DNA of 64,000 bases, taken from NCBI GenBank assembly GCA_914767715.1, contig OU612067.1, positions 11,718,001 through 11,782,000 on the forward strand. Reading direction: 5' to 3'. The notes below the pieces were generated by a model. The model ran no database searches, had not been told where the DNA came from, and was given only the letters and a program-made list of their open reading frames with translations. This DNA is from Membranipora membranacea. Taxonomy: Eukaryota; Bryozoa; Gymnolaemata; Cheilostomatida; Membraniporidae. Of the stretch, positions 46,792-59,569 are shown one piece after another (position 1 is the first letter of the stretch; the number at the start of each line of letters is the position of its first letter). The position numbers and the translations under genes are program-made.

Positions 46792-48345
46792 CCAACTTTC
46801 ATATATCTTATAGTTGAAAATGCCGATGTCCTGGTTTTGTAATTGAACTCTGATTAAGATTTGATTTCTTATACAATTTTTTATTTCCGTTACAATTTCT
46901 AAGCAAGATCTGAAATTAGTATCAATGGTTGTGACCATGTTAACACCACCAGTGGTTATCATGTATATAACCTGACATGTGTTGTCTGACATCAACCCTA
47001 CTCGGATTTTTTAACATGCATTATTTAAATAACAAACCTAGACAGGACACTGTATGAAGCATTAGCATTTAGGCAATGTGATATTAGACTGTGTATTAGA
47101 GATGGTTGTATCATTGATTAGTAGCCAAGAATTCAGGTCTACGGTTGTTAAATCATAAATCTTGAATAAATCCAACAGCTGATAAAAATAACATCCAAGT
47201 AACTTTGAGAATAATGCTTCATCTATAGCATTTTTCCAACCCAAAACATAATCAATATTGATTGACTTACTCAACAAGAAACCTGAACTCTGACTATATA
47301 TCAATCATAATGCCATAGCTCCTACACAAATCAATGTTCTGTTACGTCACCCACAATATAGTACCGCACATTAGAAGTATACGGTGTACTGTTTTGGTTT
47401 TTTTTAGTTGAACATCAACTATTATTGCTTATCACCGCTTCCTCTAACCTTACCACTTCTGTCATACTAGGCCTAACTGTCCAATACGACAAATGCCATT
47501 TCAGAGAAGTTTGAGGCTGCTTTGACAAGTAAACTTGTTGAACTCCCTGGATTTGACTCTGCTACAGACCGAAAACTACTTGGCTATTTTCGTTCCCCAG
47601 ATGAAATCCGACAGTTCTTAAACTGACTGTCATTCCGCATAATCATGTCAGCCTCACCTCTAATAAAATATCCAAAATATTTTTGTTAATTTGTAGATTT
47701 CGTTCCCAATATGTCGTACTCATTGATGTGAAATAAATATTTTAATTATTTAACTTTTTGTCACATGAGCTGTTTGTCTTGCAGATGATTGAAGAAATTT
47801 TGTATCTTAAATCTTATGCTTATGCTCTTATTTGTTAGAAAACTTTTTATTTGGGAATCCCTCCTTTAGAATTACGTATTGGTGGAAGTAACATTAACAC
47901 CGTTGCTATGTTACAAGCTGAAAACTGGTTGTTTTCTGTTGGTGTTTTTTTCCCATGAAATACATTTAGTGTCCTTGAACACTCCATTATCATGTTCTAG
48001 TAGATTTGAAATGTACTCAAGTTTAGTAAAGAGATGGGTACTGGACACTATCATGGTATTCCATGAGCAGAAAACAACAACAGAAATCACTAATGTTATT
48101 AGTGATTGCGATGATGTGAGCTCCGCCCCTACGTCACCCTGAATTAGGGATTCCCAAAATAAAGGTTTTCTAACCAATAAAGTGAGCACTTCTATTTCAG
48201 GTCATTATTCCTCACATGATGGTCACAGAGATTAGGAACTTGGACCTATAGATTTAAAAATGAGGAATGAGGAATCCACATATTGGATCAGATTACCTCA
48301 CATAACCCTCCCAAGGCTCAAATTTTTTAATGATTTATGTTGTGA
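46792..48345 (+). other. 3' flank of gene C
   Basis: Duplicate of 27037-28470. It keeps the unrecognised 50-codon frame (47477-47626) and the minus-strand frame at 47062-47304. It ends at the same broken FN3-4 boundary as the scar fragment. Confidence 0.6.
47824..48187. mobile_element. TIR element, ~360 bp
   Basis: The left end GCTCTTATTTGTTAGAAAAC with TTTATTTGGGAATCCC is an inverted match of the right end (GGGATTCCC, AATAAAGGTTTTCTAACC and AATAAAGTGAGC). The interior is non-coding. The gene B flank copy lacks about 105 bp including the left end, so it is a decayed duplicate. Confidence 0.65.
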
Positions 48346-48838
48346 TATGATGAGAAAGTACAGAATTACCTGGGAGGTATGTCAGTTATCTATTGGATGG
48401 AAATTTAGCGTTTACAGATGTTGATGAAAAATTGTTCATTTGGATGGAATACAGTTTTAAATTGTCAACACAAATTTGTTAACACGATTTCCGCAAAATC
48501 AATATTGAGACATTGACCCAAGTTTTATTGGGCAAAGAAAAGATCATCCCAATACCAATGAGACTGAAAATGATGTCCCTTCATAATATATATAATTGGT
48601 CCAATTTGCCAGTTTATACTTACATATAATGATCACTCTAATGTTATAATTATCGTTTTCAGTATTTTTCCGGTAAAGAATTTTTGTAAGAACTTTATAC
48701 CTTCCCGAATTATTATTCCAATACAATGTAATGAAACTGGGAATGATGTCATGTGGCAATACATTTAATTGACCAATTGATTCCTGCATCTAATGATCAT
48801 TTTACTGATATACTAGTTTTCAGTTGTCCAATCTATCG

Positions 48839-48905
48839 TGGTAGCACAGTTGGTAGAGGCTGGTTCACTGGCGCAGGAGGCCTGGTTTCAATCTCCATTT
48901 GAGGC
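48839..48905 (+). repeat. tRNA-derived SINE-like sequence, gene D copy
   Basis: Same as 16594-16660, in the FN3-4 intron of gene D. Confidence 0.55.
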
Positions 48906-50557
48906 AAAAAGTTTCATGTAAATTATGTAATTCAAACAGTTGCATCATAGTGACATCCAAGAGCAGATGATAAATCTGAAATCAGAAATCAGATGGTGAG
49001 GATCACCAGAATCTCAAAACTATACAGTCTATTTCAAGAACTGTTTATATGTGACAAAATCTGTTGGTGGGAACTTACGTTAGGTAAGGGTGAAGTCCCC
49101 ATCATATTTTAATGGGTGAGACGACCTTACTTCCTTCAAATTTTTTGTAGGCTCCTTCAACAAAAAACTGTGACTCCATAAGTTCATACTCCTTTGAAGA
49201 TCCACAGAACACATGGCGTTCAACAACTTCGCTAATTTATGACATCTACACAGACGGAGATGTGGGGGTCACTGTTAGAGTGAAAGCTGTAAACGACCTT
49301 AACAAGTCTTCTGCAGCTGAGAGTAAATCATGGACTACAGCCCCTTTCTGTGAGCTATTACATGTATCTGAAAATACAGACAGTATGTGTAGACCATTGG
49401 TACCAGAGACTCATGTGACGTTATGATGAAACACTGATTTATCTGAGCCATGTTTTGGTTTTTCTTATTGGATTGTTTTGTGATATGCAAGGTAGAAGTA
49501 GACACCAGCCTCCATAGGCTTAGCTTTTAAAGCATGCTGGGCGAGACGGATCAATCTTTTTCAAATTTTTTTTAGATCCGCAAATAGCACCGGAAAGCTT
49601 TACTTTAACTGCAGACTAATCAACATGTGTAAGGATGAACTGGAGTCCACCTCTCTATCCTAATGGCGGTGTCACATCCTATAAGGTAATAATTATTGTT
49701 TTCTCTAAATACTCAGATACTTCTGTACTATACGTTTTTTCTAAAGATGATTGCTCAGCGTCATGTTCATTATTAAATGCCCAATTTCTTTTTCTACATC
49801 AGCATTGCCATCTCCTAGTTTTTAAAAAAAAATTCTCTGCCTCTTCAATACCATTGTCACAAGGACAAGGAAATTTTAGGATTCCTGTAAATGAAAACTT
49901 CTCACTCTTACTCTTTTATTTTAAGTTTAATATTTTGTTCAATACTCATGAAAGAACTGATCTGGTCATCAACATGACAAGAGAGATTTGTATCTGGTCA
50001 GGAATTCAATATTATATTCCAGTATAATTATACGGGACACAGTGACTGGGTTAGTGTTGATGCTAATGGAAGAGCTCAAGATGTGACTGTATGTGAATTC
50101 GATCCTTACACTTCAGTTTCCTGTCAGATAAAAGCTTAAAACGCTAAGGGTTGGAGTGAAACTGCTTCTAGTGGCCCAGTGAGGACCCTGTGTGATTGTG
50201 AGTAGTTATTGGTTGTGAATACCATCTAAGGAATTCTCTGGATCATGGCAATACACTTTTTGACATAGATATATTTGGTACAACCCAGCTCAGGAGAATA
50301 CAGCATACTGAACTATTTTTAGACATCTTGACTCGTAAAATTCATGAAAATTATGAAGACAGATTCCTTCTTCTATTTCACAATAATCTATTTTATATCA
50401 AAGATCCTACTGGGCCTAAAAATGTACAGCTAACACTGCAAGGCGAAGTAAATAGCAGTGACAGAAGAGATTGAAATACAGAGTCAGCTGGCAGGTAACA
50501 GCAGGAATCAATTAGAACCTTGTGTAATCTTCTTGCAAACAATTCAAGCAAGAGACA

Positions 50558-50969
50558 CAGGGGCGTATATTCTAAAAAATTTCACTCACTGACATTTTAG
50601 AGATGAGCATAATGATCGGGCGCAGCCCGACCAACACGCCATAGGCGTGGCGGGGAGGGTGTGGGTGTGTGCCAATCAAAAGCCCGGTGTGTTAATACAC
50701 CGGGCTTTTGATTGGCTTGTCCAGCTCAAGGTCAAAAGTCAAACTTTGTATGTACCGTAATTCCTCACTTATAAAAAATGCTCCAGTTATAAAGCACCCA
50801 TTTGGAAAAAAGTCTGACCTTGTTGGGTTGAACCCACGACATTCTTAATAAACAGAGATTACCAGGCAGACGCTCTACACACTGAGCTTTTCAGCCTGGC
50901 TTGAACTTGCAAATCACAAATTTTGATTCACAGATATCCGTGGTCCGTGATTGCTAATATACGTCACTG
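50558..50969. mobile_element. hAT-like MITE, 412 bp, with 8-bp target duplication
   Basis: Alignment to gene B shows a clean insertion flanked by AAGAGACA at 50550-50557 and 50970-50977. The ends CAGGGGCGTATATTCT and (reverse complement) CAGTGACGTATATTAG are imperfect inverted repeats with the CAG start of hAT elements, and the 8-bp duplication also fits hAT. Inside are three GC-rich hairpins: 50616-50630, 50635-50649 and a 20-bp-arm hairpin at 50671-50716. Next comes the TACCGTAATTCCTCAC/tRNA-like sequence (minus strand, 50754-50900) also known from 3205-3528. It is non-coding. Confidence 0.8.
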
Positions 50970-52739
50970 AAGAGACATATATATATATAATATATCTTAT
51001 TATTGCCGATCAAAGTTAATGACAAATATAGACCATGACATGAATGACCTAGAGAGCGGTTAAATCCATAATGACGTTCTGATGGCAAAGACGGGCAATT
51101 GAACTGATTTAACTGCAATATCGATTTTAAGTCAAGTTCATTCCATATATTTGACGATGATTACCAGAGCCACTTGTATGCATTGATATATGACATGCAT
51201 TAAATTTTTTAGCACAGTGAGTTTAAACAAGGAGTAAATTTGGTATGATAAAGTTGACAGAAGCTTGATGACCACTCATGTCATTTTGAGTAAATCAAGA
51301 GACGAGTTACCAGTGAATGAAGTCATAGACTTTCAATTTAGTAATAAATGTTACTAGGACCATATCAAAGCAGTTTGGACCTTATTATTTCGTGACTGAT
51401 TGATAATCGCCATAATCAATGTAAAAAGGTTTAGTGATTATCTATACCAAGTTTGAGAACTAAATTTTATTATGATAATATCATGTGGTGACGGCATATT
51501 CAATTTTTTTATTACAGGACCCTGACTTCCATTATTGTAACAGACTCAGAAGTACAAATACTTTTCGAATTTCATCACCTAATTTGAATAGTTTCAAGTA
51601 CAGAAATAGAAATGGCAACCATTTCTATGATTTGTATGCAGACGGAAATAGAGCTCTAGAGGCATCTGTTGAAGCATTCAACAGCAATAATAACAAATCA
51701 TTGGCCGAAACGATATCTATCACAACTCAATCAATAAGTAAGTGGCTAGAGCATTTAACCCTCTAAACAGGTCACCGACAGAGTAAGTGTGTAGACCAAG
51801 CAGCCACGAAATGCGTTCTGCAAATGCATTCTTTTCTTTTTTTTTATTTGTTTTCACTTGTTTAGTTGTTGTGTTATAATCATAGAGTTAAATAGACAGG
51901 AATATATAATGACCATGAGCTTTGTGAGGTACTTAGGCACTGAGGCGCTAAGGCCCTTAATTGTGCGTGACCTTACGTCATTGTGTTGCATTAGAGTGAT
52001 CTTAGGTTATTTTGATTATTTCAATTTTGCAGGGCCTCAAACGACACCAGAAGAATGTGCAATGGTAGGAAAGACATATCAATGTGTTACTCTGACATGG
52101 GAAGCACCGCAATACCCTAACGGTTATATTTCACACTACCAGGTTTGTAAAATTTGATCGTAAGGATAAATAAGTCACTTTATGAGAAGACTAGCACACA
52201 CAAAATAGCAATCATAGCTTCATCAACAGTAGCAGAAGTGCCTGTCATAATTTGGAATTGTAAAAATTGATCCATCGATCAGCATTGTGAGATTTTTAGT
52301 CACATAAAGACATCCAAAATACAAAATCCACAGCATATTATACTCTTCAAGTAAAATACATTGCAATGTTTTTATATCACAACTACCATTCTTAGTGGGA
52401 AATCTGTTTTCTAAACCAGATTGTCACTTTATTGTATTCTGAACTGCTTTTGACCCCTTTATTCGGTTGAGCGACTCTGTTTTGCATAGTTTGATTATGG
52501 TTCTCAACTGACTGTGGATTGCTATTTTAGGTGTGTGTTTATGATATTTTTTCATAGTATAAATGTACAGGAAATGACTCTTGGTCAAACACGAACGGGA
52601 ACATCTACACACAAGATCAATGTGGTTATGATGCATACACAGAAGTAGAATGTCAGATAAAAGCAACCAATCAGATAGGAGACAGTGATGAGGCTTCCCA
52701 AAGTATACGGACACTTTGTACATGTAAGTTTAATAGTGA

Positions 52740-53650
52740 AGTGCTGTTATTCTATACAGCCAGTGTTATTTTAACTCGCTCCCAACATATCGAAAACAAA
52801 CAAAATGACTCTGACCCCACCTTGACCGAGTTTATCAACTGTTCATTAAATAACTCAGTCTTTCCTGACTGCCTTAAAATAGCGAAAATAACACCAATTT
52901 TTAAGAAATGGTCAGTGAATAATCCACCCAAAATCTGTCCTGAGTGAAATGTCTAAAATAGCTGCAAAAATTGTCACAATCAAATATTAGATCACCTCGA
53001 AACTAATAGGTTATTGACTTATAATAAAGATATAAATAAAGATTTTGACCAAAGAAAAATACCCATCAAGTGGTGTCCCACAGGGTTCAGTTCTTGGACC
53101 TTTACTGTTTTTCATTTACATAAATGATTTGCTTTCAGTCTCAGGCAAGTTAAAGTATGTTCTTTTTGCTGATGATACAAATCTGATATCAGAAAACGGG
53201 AAGCTTACTGAAAATGAACTTCTGAAGATTCAGGATTGGAGAATTGAAAATAAGCTTTTATTAAATTTTGAAAAATGCTTATATTTTGAAAAGTTTTATA
53301 ACATCTAGTTTCAGCCAAATTGAATTTCTTTGTCATGCTTCGACATCTCACAAAAGATTTAGACCAAAAATGATGATCACTGTCTATTATACTTTAATTT
53401 ACCCCATCCTTTTATATGGACTGGAATTCTGCGGCCACCCTTCCGATGCTGCTTTGCTGTAAGTACTAGTGCGCCAAAAAAAGGCACAGAGAGTTAATTT
53501 TAAACGGTCACTGAATTCTTGAATAACATCTAAATTTCAAGAGTGCAAAATTTTGCCTAAAGTTATGCTATCTATTGAAAACTCTGAAAATTGATGATGA
53601 TTTGAATACTATTAATTAAATTAAAACTCAAAATTTGGGAGGAGATCAGT
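52740..53650 (+). mobile_element. Degenerate non-LTR RT fragments in gene D
   Basis: Pieces in several frames: NSVFPDCLKIAKITPIFKK (52741-52947), GVPQGSVLGPLLFFIYINDL and YVLFADDTNLIS (53045-53308), and a C-terminal piece with TVYYTLIYPILLYGLEFCG (53268-53462). The order is right for a CR1/L2/Jockey-like RT but sections are missing and frames broken. It lies in the intron between FN3-9 and FN3-10, making it 2.2 kb long against about 0.35 kb in genes B and C. Confidence 0.8.
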
Positions 53651-54967
53651 ATTCTACTCCAGTTTTGAGTTGGTATCTGGCCACGCTCTTGGCGTTATTG
53701 ATCTTCCTCTTCGGGCTTTCAACGGAGCCAGGCGGCTCACTTCTGGGATGATGTGTCGACTCTGGATATATGGTGGCCTGCGTCGGCCGCAAGGAGGATA
53801 GACTTCTGGAACAGGATTGCCACAACTCGAGTTTCGGGCCATCTGGCGCTCCTTTTGTTTTTATTGGTTTTCATTTCAGTACTACCTACTGAATTTTAAT
53901 TACTGAAACAATAAACAGAGAACAAAATAAATGTTCTCACCAACAAGTGAGTAATGCCTGACAGGTAACAGTTGGCTAGAACAATGTAATCTGAATACCA
54001 TACAGTTATTAATTGAAACTGCTTTCAAGGACCATCTCACAATAAATTATTAGAATTCTCAAAGTAACCTACTGTCAAGTAAATAGTAACATCTCTATCA
54101 GGGATCGATGAAAGGTATCCAGAAATTTCAAATTATATTCTTCATCTTCATTTATACCTAATAATAACTCTTTTAAAAATGATCCTGTGGAAAATTATTG
54201 TATTGCGGCAAAATATCATGCCGGGCCCAATTTCCAAGAAATTTAAAAGTGATTATAATCTGACGATAAAATGTGGAGTTGATAAACTATGTATCAGAGA
54301 GTTAACTATAAAAGAGGTCAATTTATCCCCCAATAAGTAGGACTGCTTCAATGCAATTTTGTAACATGATAACTTGCTGGCAGTAGGACTGCCGCTGGTA
54401 ATTAATCTTAAGAAAATTCCCAGGCGTTAACAAGCTTTTAGCATGGTTCGGAAAGGTTTATGTACAACACAATCAAAAACTTTCTTAAGTTGTCAGAAAT
54501 CACACTCAGGCCATACAATCTAATGTTGTTTTAGCAGTGCACATGAATCGAAGAATTTTTAAATTATATTTAGACTTAGGTGATGATGGAGCAAATGGAA
54601 CTTAGTGTGCTTATCGATCCTACCACACCAAGAGATCAAAGTTTTATCCTTTAGCTTGCTTACTTGATCACATAGTGGTATTATCAAACTTTGGTCGGAG
54701 TGACAAATTAACACCTCAGCAGCTATCATCGAACTCTTTATCCTCTAGAAATCTGAACATCATTGCCTGTGTTTAACCCGATGCTGATGGATTCCTGTCG
54801 AAAACTTCACTCGAAAGTAGCTTCAATGAACTAAGAATAAGATATTGCTGTATGCCTTCTATCTCAGTTTGATAGTTAGCGAAATATTGGATCTGCAGAA
54901 GTTACAACTTATAGAATCAACAAGCAATGACTGTGGGTAAACAGAGTTTTTGTGATTTTGCTTTCAG
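53651..54967. other. Intron sequence of gene D, mostly unassigned
   Basis: A GC-richer patch at about 53680-53850 stands out from its AT-rich surroundings and carries open frames on both strands, neither recognised. It may be the tail of the RT fragment or another insert. Nothing is recognised from 53860 to the acceptor at 54967. Confidence 0.45.
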
Positions 54968-57900
54968 TTCCAGTTTTGCCAAATGATGATCTCACCAGAT
55001 TTGTAAATGACAACATAGATAATTCTAGCGGTACACCAAGAAGAAGAATACAGGTCAACATACTGCCAGAGGTGAGGAAATCTATTCCCCCAATATTGAT
55101 ATGGCAGCCCAGTGTCATAACTGGCAAAGTGGCAACATGATATCATAACATTATCTCTCACTATCTGTCATATTCTTCCAATTCAGGTCATTAATCCAAA
55201 ATGCAAGGAGGTGAATGATGATGGAATATCATTCAGGATCATTGGATTGGGACCGGTGGCAGGTAATATGCAGGCGGTTAGTGATCTAGATGCTGTTACT
55301 ACTTACTTGATACAAGTAATGGTGAGAAATGATCAGGGTTTCCAGGCAAACACAACTATTACATACACAACTGGGGAATTAGGTGAGTCAGATATTTGGT
55401 AATTATGATCCCAAGACTATGCTTATAACCCTGCTCACATATCTCTGCAAATTTATGTTACCAATACAGTAAAACGTTAAAGTAGAGAAATATAACTTAC
55501 AATTTACTGACTTGATGGATTGCCGGCATTGGCCACATGCACAGCTACAATCTGGATTTAGCAATTACACTGAGCAATTTATTGAATATTGAATGGCTAA
55601 GACAAATTTGATGTTTACAGCTCCTTATACAGAACCAAGACTATATCTGAAATTTACAAGTTCCTGTGCCATAATTAATCTACAGTCGCCAGAAAAACCT
55701 AACGGGAATATTACACACTACAAGGTATGACGGTGTTTTGAGCTTCTCTCAAACTCCAGAAATCCATTACAAATATCATCACCATAAACTGCCAAAAAGC
55801 CTACACAAGGAATTATTTGAGCAAACTGTATATCTCCATCACATACAAAATTCCAAAAAATTTTATCTTGATAGTCTAGAATAAATGTGTGATGGCATCA
55901 TAGGGGTTTCAAATTTTACACAGTCTAGCCCTGAGTGATATGGTCTCTCATTTTTTTTACTCGACCGACATGCTTGAAAAACTCAATCAGGACCCCTTAA
56001 AAACTGATATTACCTAGACGCTGATAATTCCCTTATCCTGATACTACTGATACTACCCAAACCGGATATTATCCAACTACCCGCTATTATCTTGATCCTG
56101 ATGTCACTGATAGCTTAATATTAACGGAATCCCATTAGGCTTTTAGTGTGTCACAGTTGATAATCGATGTTGATCTACAAAAGATGCTATAAATTCTGCA
56201 GTTTGCGGTGCTGTCTGTGAAATCTCCTCCGATACTGACACAAAAATTAATATTTAGACTACAATTTTTGTCTTATATAAGGACAATCCCCAAAGCCTTC
56301 CCCAGCTACATTCAAGGAATTTCCAACAAGTGACAACTCTCAAAAGCTACTTCCAAAACAAACAAACAAAATTCTTTTCTGTTTTTCAGTATGGTTGTTG
56401 GGAGTTTGGGGGTGTTCAGATTGATAATAAGACAGTTAGCACATCAGATCTAATAAGCGTGGAGAACACTATTGAGATTTGTGGCTTTGATTTAGCTACC
56501 CATATACAATGCAGAGCTACAGCTGTAAACAGCATCGGTAAGAGCCCAAAAACGGAGAGAGGCGGATTTACACTTGTCGAAGGTTGGTAATAATCTGCTT
56601 AATTCACAAAATCAAGCGAATCATTAATTCACATCCCAGCGCGTCCTTGGATGGTTTTGCATACATATATAAATATTCCCCTAATAATGACCTGCTTCTG
56701 CCTCCTATCCCTCAGATAAGATAAAACTTAAATGTCACCATTTGAGGTGGGTAGGGAATGCTAGAGCTTGACTCTAAAAGGTTGGTAAAAATCCTGATCA
56801 GCAATGATAAATACGAAATACATGAGAAAGATAATGGAGCGCAAATAAGTGGAGATGAGAAGCTGTGAATTTTATTATATTTCAAACGAACAGACTCATA
56901 ACTATGTGATATTATATACACAACTTGACTTTAGAATTACAAATTTCAGTGAACAGTTTAGAGCCAGAGGTTGAGACACTAGATGAGACGACTGGAACTG
57001 TTATTCTAAAGATATTTCCTATTCAACCGGAGAACCGTGGGGTATCCATAAGGTGAGACCTCTAGACTCCAGAGCACTAAAACATGTGACCCTGAAAATA
57101 ACACATTAAAGTGTAGTACATCTGATCAGTGATTAAGTTCAGTTGAGTTTTTTTGAAGTGCAACCAAGGTTTCAAACAACTTCTCATTGATGGCCATTGA
57201 TGTGTTACCCAGCTTAGAGTCAGCAACTACTTTGAGTTTTGCATCGCATAATGCACAAAGCTGAAGCTGCCCAGCACATTCATTAATGCATTGCTGCGAA
57301 AGCTTGGTTGCCCTTTAAGAATCATATATCCTATTTGATATTTACTGTACTCCCAATTTGGGATATCACCACACAACACTCATGTGTGAATCTTTTACAG
57401 CCTATACCTCCTGGTAATAAGCGCAGAAGTGGCAGCACCTAACAGCAGAAATAAGAGATCGCTGCCCTCAGAATGCAATATCAATAGGTTGTATAACTCA
57501 ACTCATGCCACTACGAACAACCAAACATGTTACATAACAGCTGTCTTTGATTATGGAGAGATCAGTGAAAGTGGTCTGGTATTCACAGTTGGAGATGGGA
57601 AGACCGCTAAAGGGTACTATAACCAGCCGCTGAAGAAAGATCAATCATACACCATCCACATTGGATTCACGGGCATTGTCGGGGTTAGTCAAAGCATTAA
57701 TATATTTGCGCCCTTTCAACTTTTTCCCACCAAATAGAAAACTCAACTTTATAGGAAACGTTCAAAACTTCCCTCCGAGTAGTTCTCTCTCCAGTAGGTA
57801 CATAATAAAGACATGGCATTAAGAGAACACTCTTCTATAGTGAGAACTTCATCAGATTCAGCATCTATAACATTGAGTATTGGTATTTGAATGATCTGTT

Positions 57901-59569
57901 CTTGAGAGCTGATGGGGATATGTCCTGTGGATTGTATGGTATTCATCATAACACCCTATTTTTTCAGGGAACAAGGACGTTCTTACAGTTCACAGAATCA
58001 ACATCATTTCAAGGTGAGTGCAATGGCCAGTAAAAGTCTGCAAAATTGAAACACAGGAGCCATGAGCATATTTACTTCTAACTCTCTCTCCATCAACATG
58101 ACATTAACGATAACGGTGACCTCGGGAGGTAAACCAGCTTTGGTTTATTTGTACAATATTGAGTCAAGTTCATTGTTGGCTCATAATTATTCTGAAACAG
58201 ATTTCTTGTAAAACAATAATTTACAAAGGGCAGAAAACAGTTGCATCTTAGATACCAGATAACAGTTATAAATTTTGATTAGGTCAAGCATATAAAGATG
58301 AGCTGTTCTCTTTTGGAGTTATATTTGTAAAACCACTAGCTCAATCCAATTACGACATAAAGTAACCTGTGCAGCTGGTTTATATCACACAAAGTTTGTT
58401 AGAAAAAATTAATCTGTTAGAAGTTGCCTCTTCCACCCCAATGATTTGATTTGCAAATGTTGCCGCATGATCAACCTCATCGGTCATCTCCATTTTTCAG
58501 TGACAGTAGAGAGATGTCAATCACCGCCACCAATCAAGAACGCCCACCTTCTCAGTTCATCAGAGGGCTACAGAGTTGGTACAGAGGCATTCTATCAATG
58601 TGATACTAACATTGTGTCTGGAGAAGGACGGTCAATGTGTACTGAAACAGCATCAGGACTAGACTGGTCGGAAAACACTCTTGTTTTCAAAGAACAAAAA
58701 CTTGGTTGGTATTCAATTTAAATTATTGTGTTTTTTTTTAATGTCAGGGTGAGACTGTTCATATGTCAATCCTATAAATATCATTTGCTTTTATTATGCT
58801 TATTTTTCATGGCCAGCCTTATGTCATGTCATGATTCTTTCTTGTAAAGCTTCAATTTGATGTCATTCCAAATATATTGATGTACTTCATTATCAAATTA
58901 ATTGAGTACATGGCATAGATAGCTGTAATGATTTCCTAGTAGTTCAAACATTCGCATGTTACTTTGGCTATCTACCACAAGCTTTGTTACATAATTGCAA
59001 GTAAGTGTTATGAGTTTGGGAGCAATCAAAATTTTGTGGCCCATCATAGTGGACAGTTGAGTCATTATAGAGTAATACATTACAACAAAAACATTTCCAC
59101 TTCTTTGTTAACCACTAATTCTGCGAGTTTTGGGGATTAACAAGTATTTTCAATCTGTAACCCAATCTCAATTTTCCATACAGTTCAAATCTTGGTTGGA
59201 GTGTTTGTTCCTGCACTAGTGATAATGGGGATCCTTTTGGTTGTGGTCTATCTAAGGAAGAGACCACAACCAACCCTGGAGTCCTGTAACGAGCGGCCAT
59301 CCAATGTACCTGCCATAAGATGTCATGAAGAGACATCCTACCCTCCCCCTTATGATGATATCGAATTGAGATCAAGTTCCGTCTCCAACACAGAGTATGC
59401 TGAAGTTGCAGACATGAAAAGGGAGCAAAGAATAGAGAGAATGTATGAAAACTTTGAGCAGACTGATCAAGAGAAAGAAAATGAGTATGAGGCGCTTCAA
59501 CACCAAGCTGGCGCTATTGTCGCAGATGATGACCATGTTTATGCAGAGGCTCAACCAAGTAACTACTAG

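Larger units (their letters stand above)
48346..59569 (+). pseudogene. Gene D: receptor copy without a 5' part; stops in FN3-5 to FN3-8, 3' half open
   Basis: It starts inside an FN3-4 exon (to 48376). Exons: 49151-49349, 49576-49685, 50023-50197, 50404-50494, 51518-51737, 52033-52142, 52558-52723, 54968-55071, 55187-55382, 55621-55724, 56390-56582, 56950-57052, 57401-57683, 57968-58013, 58501-58704, 59184-59569. Lesions: TAA at 49617 (TCA in gene B), TAA at 50137 (CAG in gene B), and a one-base loss near 50468 giving TGA at 50472. A deletion removed FN3-5b, FN3-6 and FN3-7a. From 51518 on, everything is open and splice phases agree, through an RNKR site, sushi (fourth Cys changed to Phe), TM and a seven-tyrosine tail. 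No signal peptide or start is visible. It is most likely a pseudogene, though the 3' half could serve as an exon donor. Confidence 0.8.
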
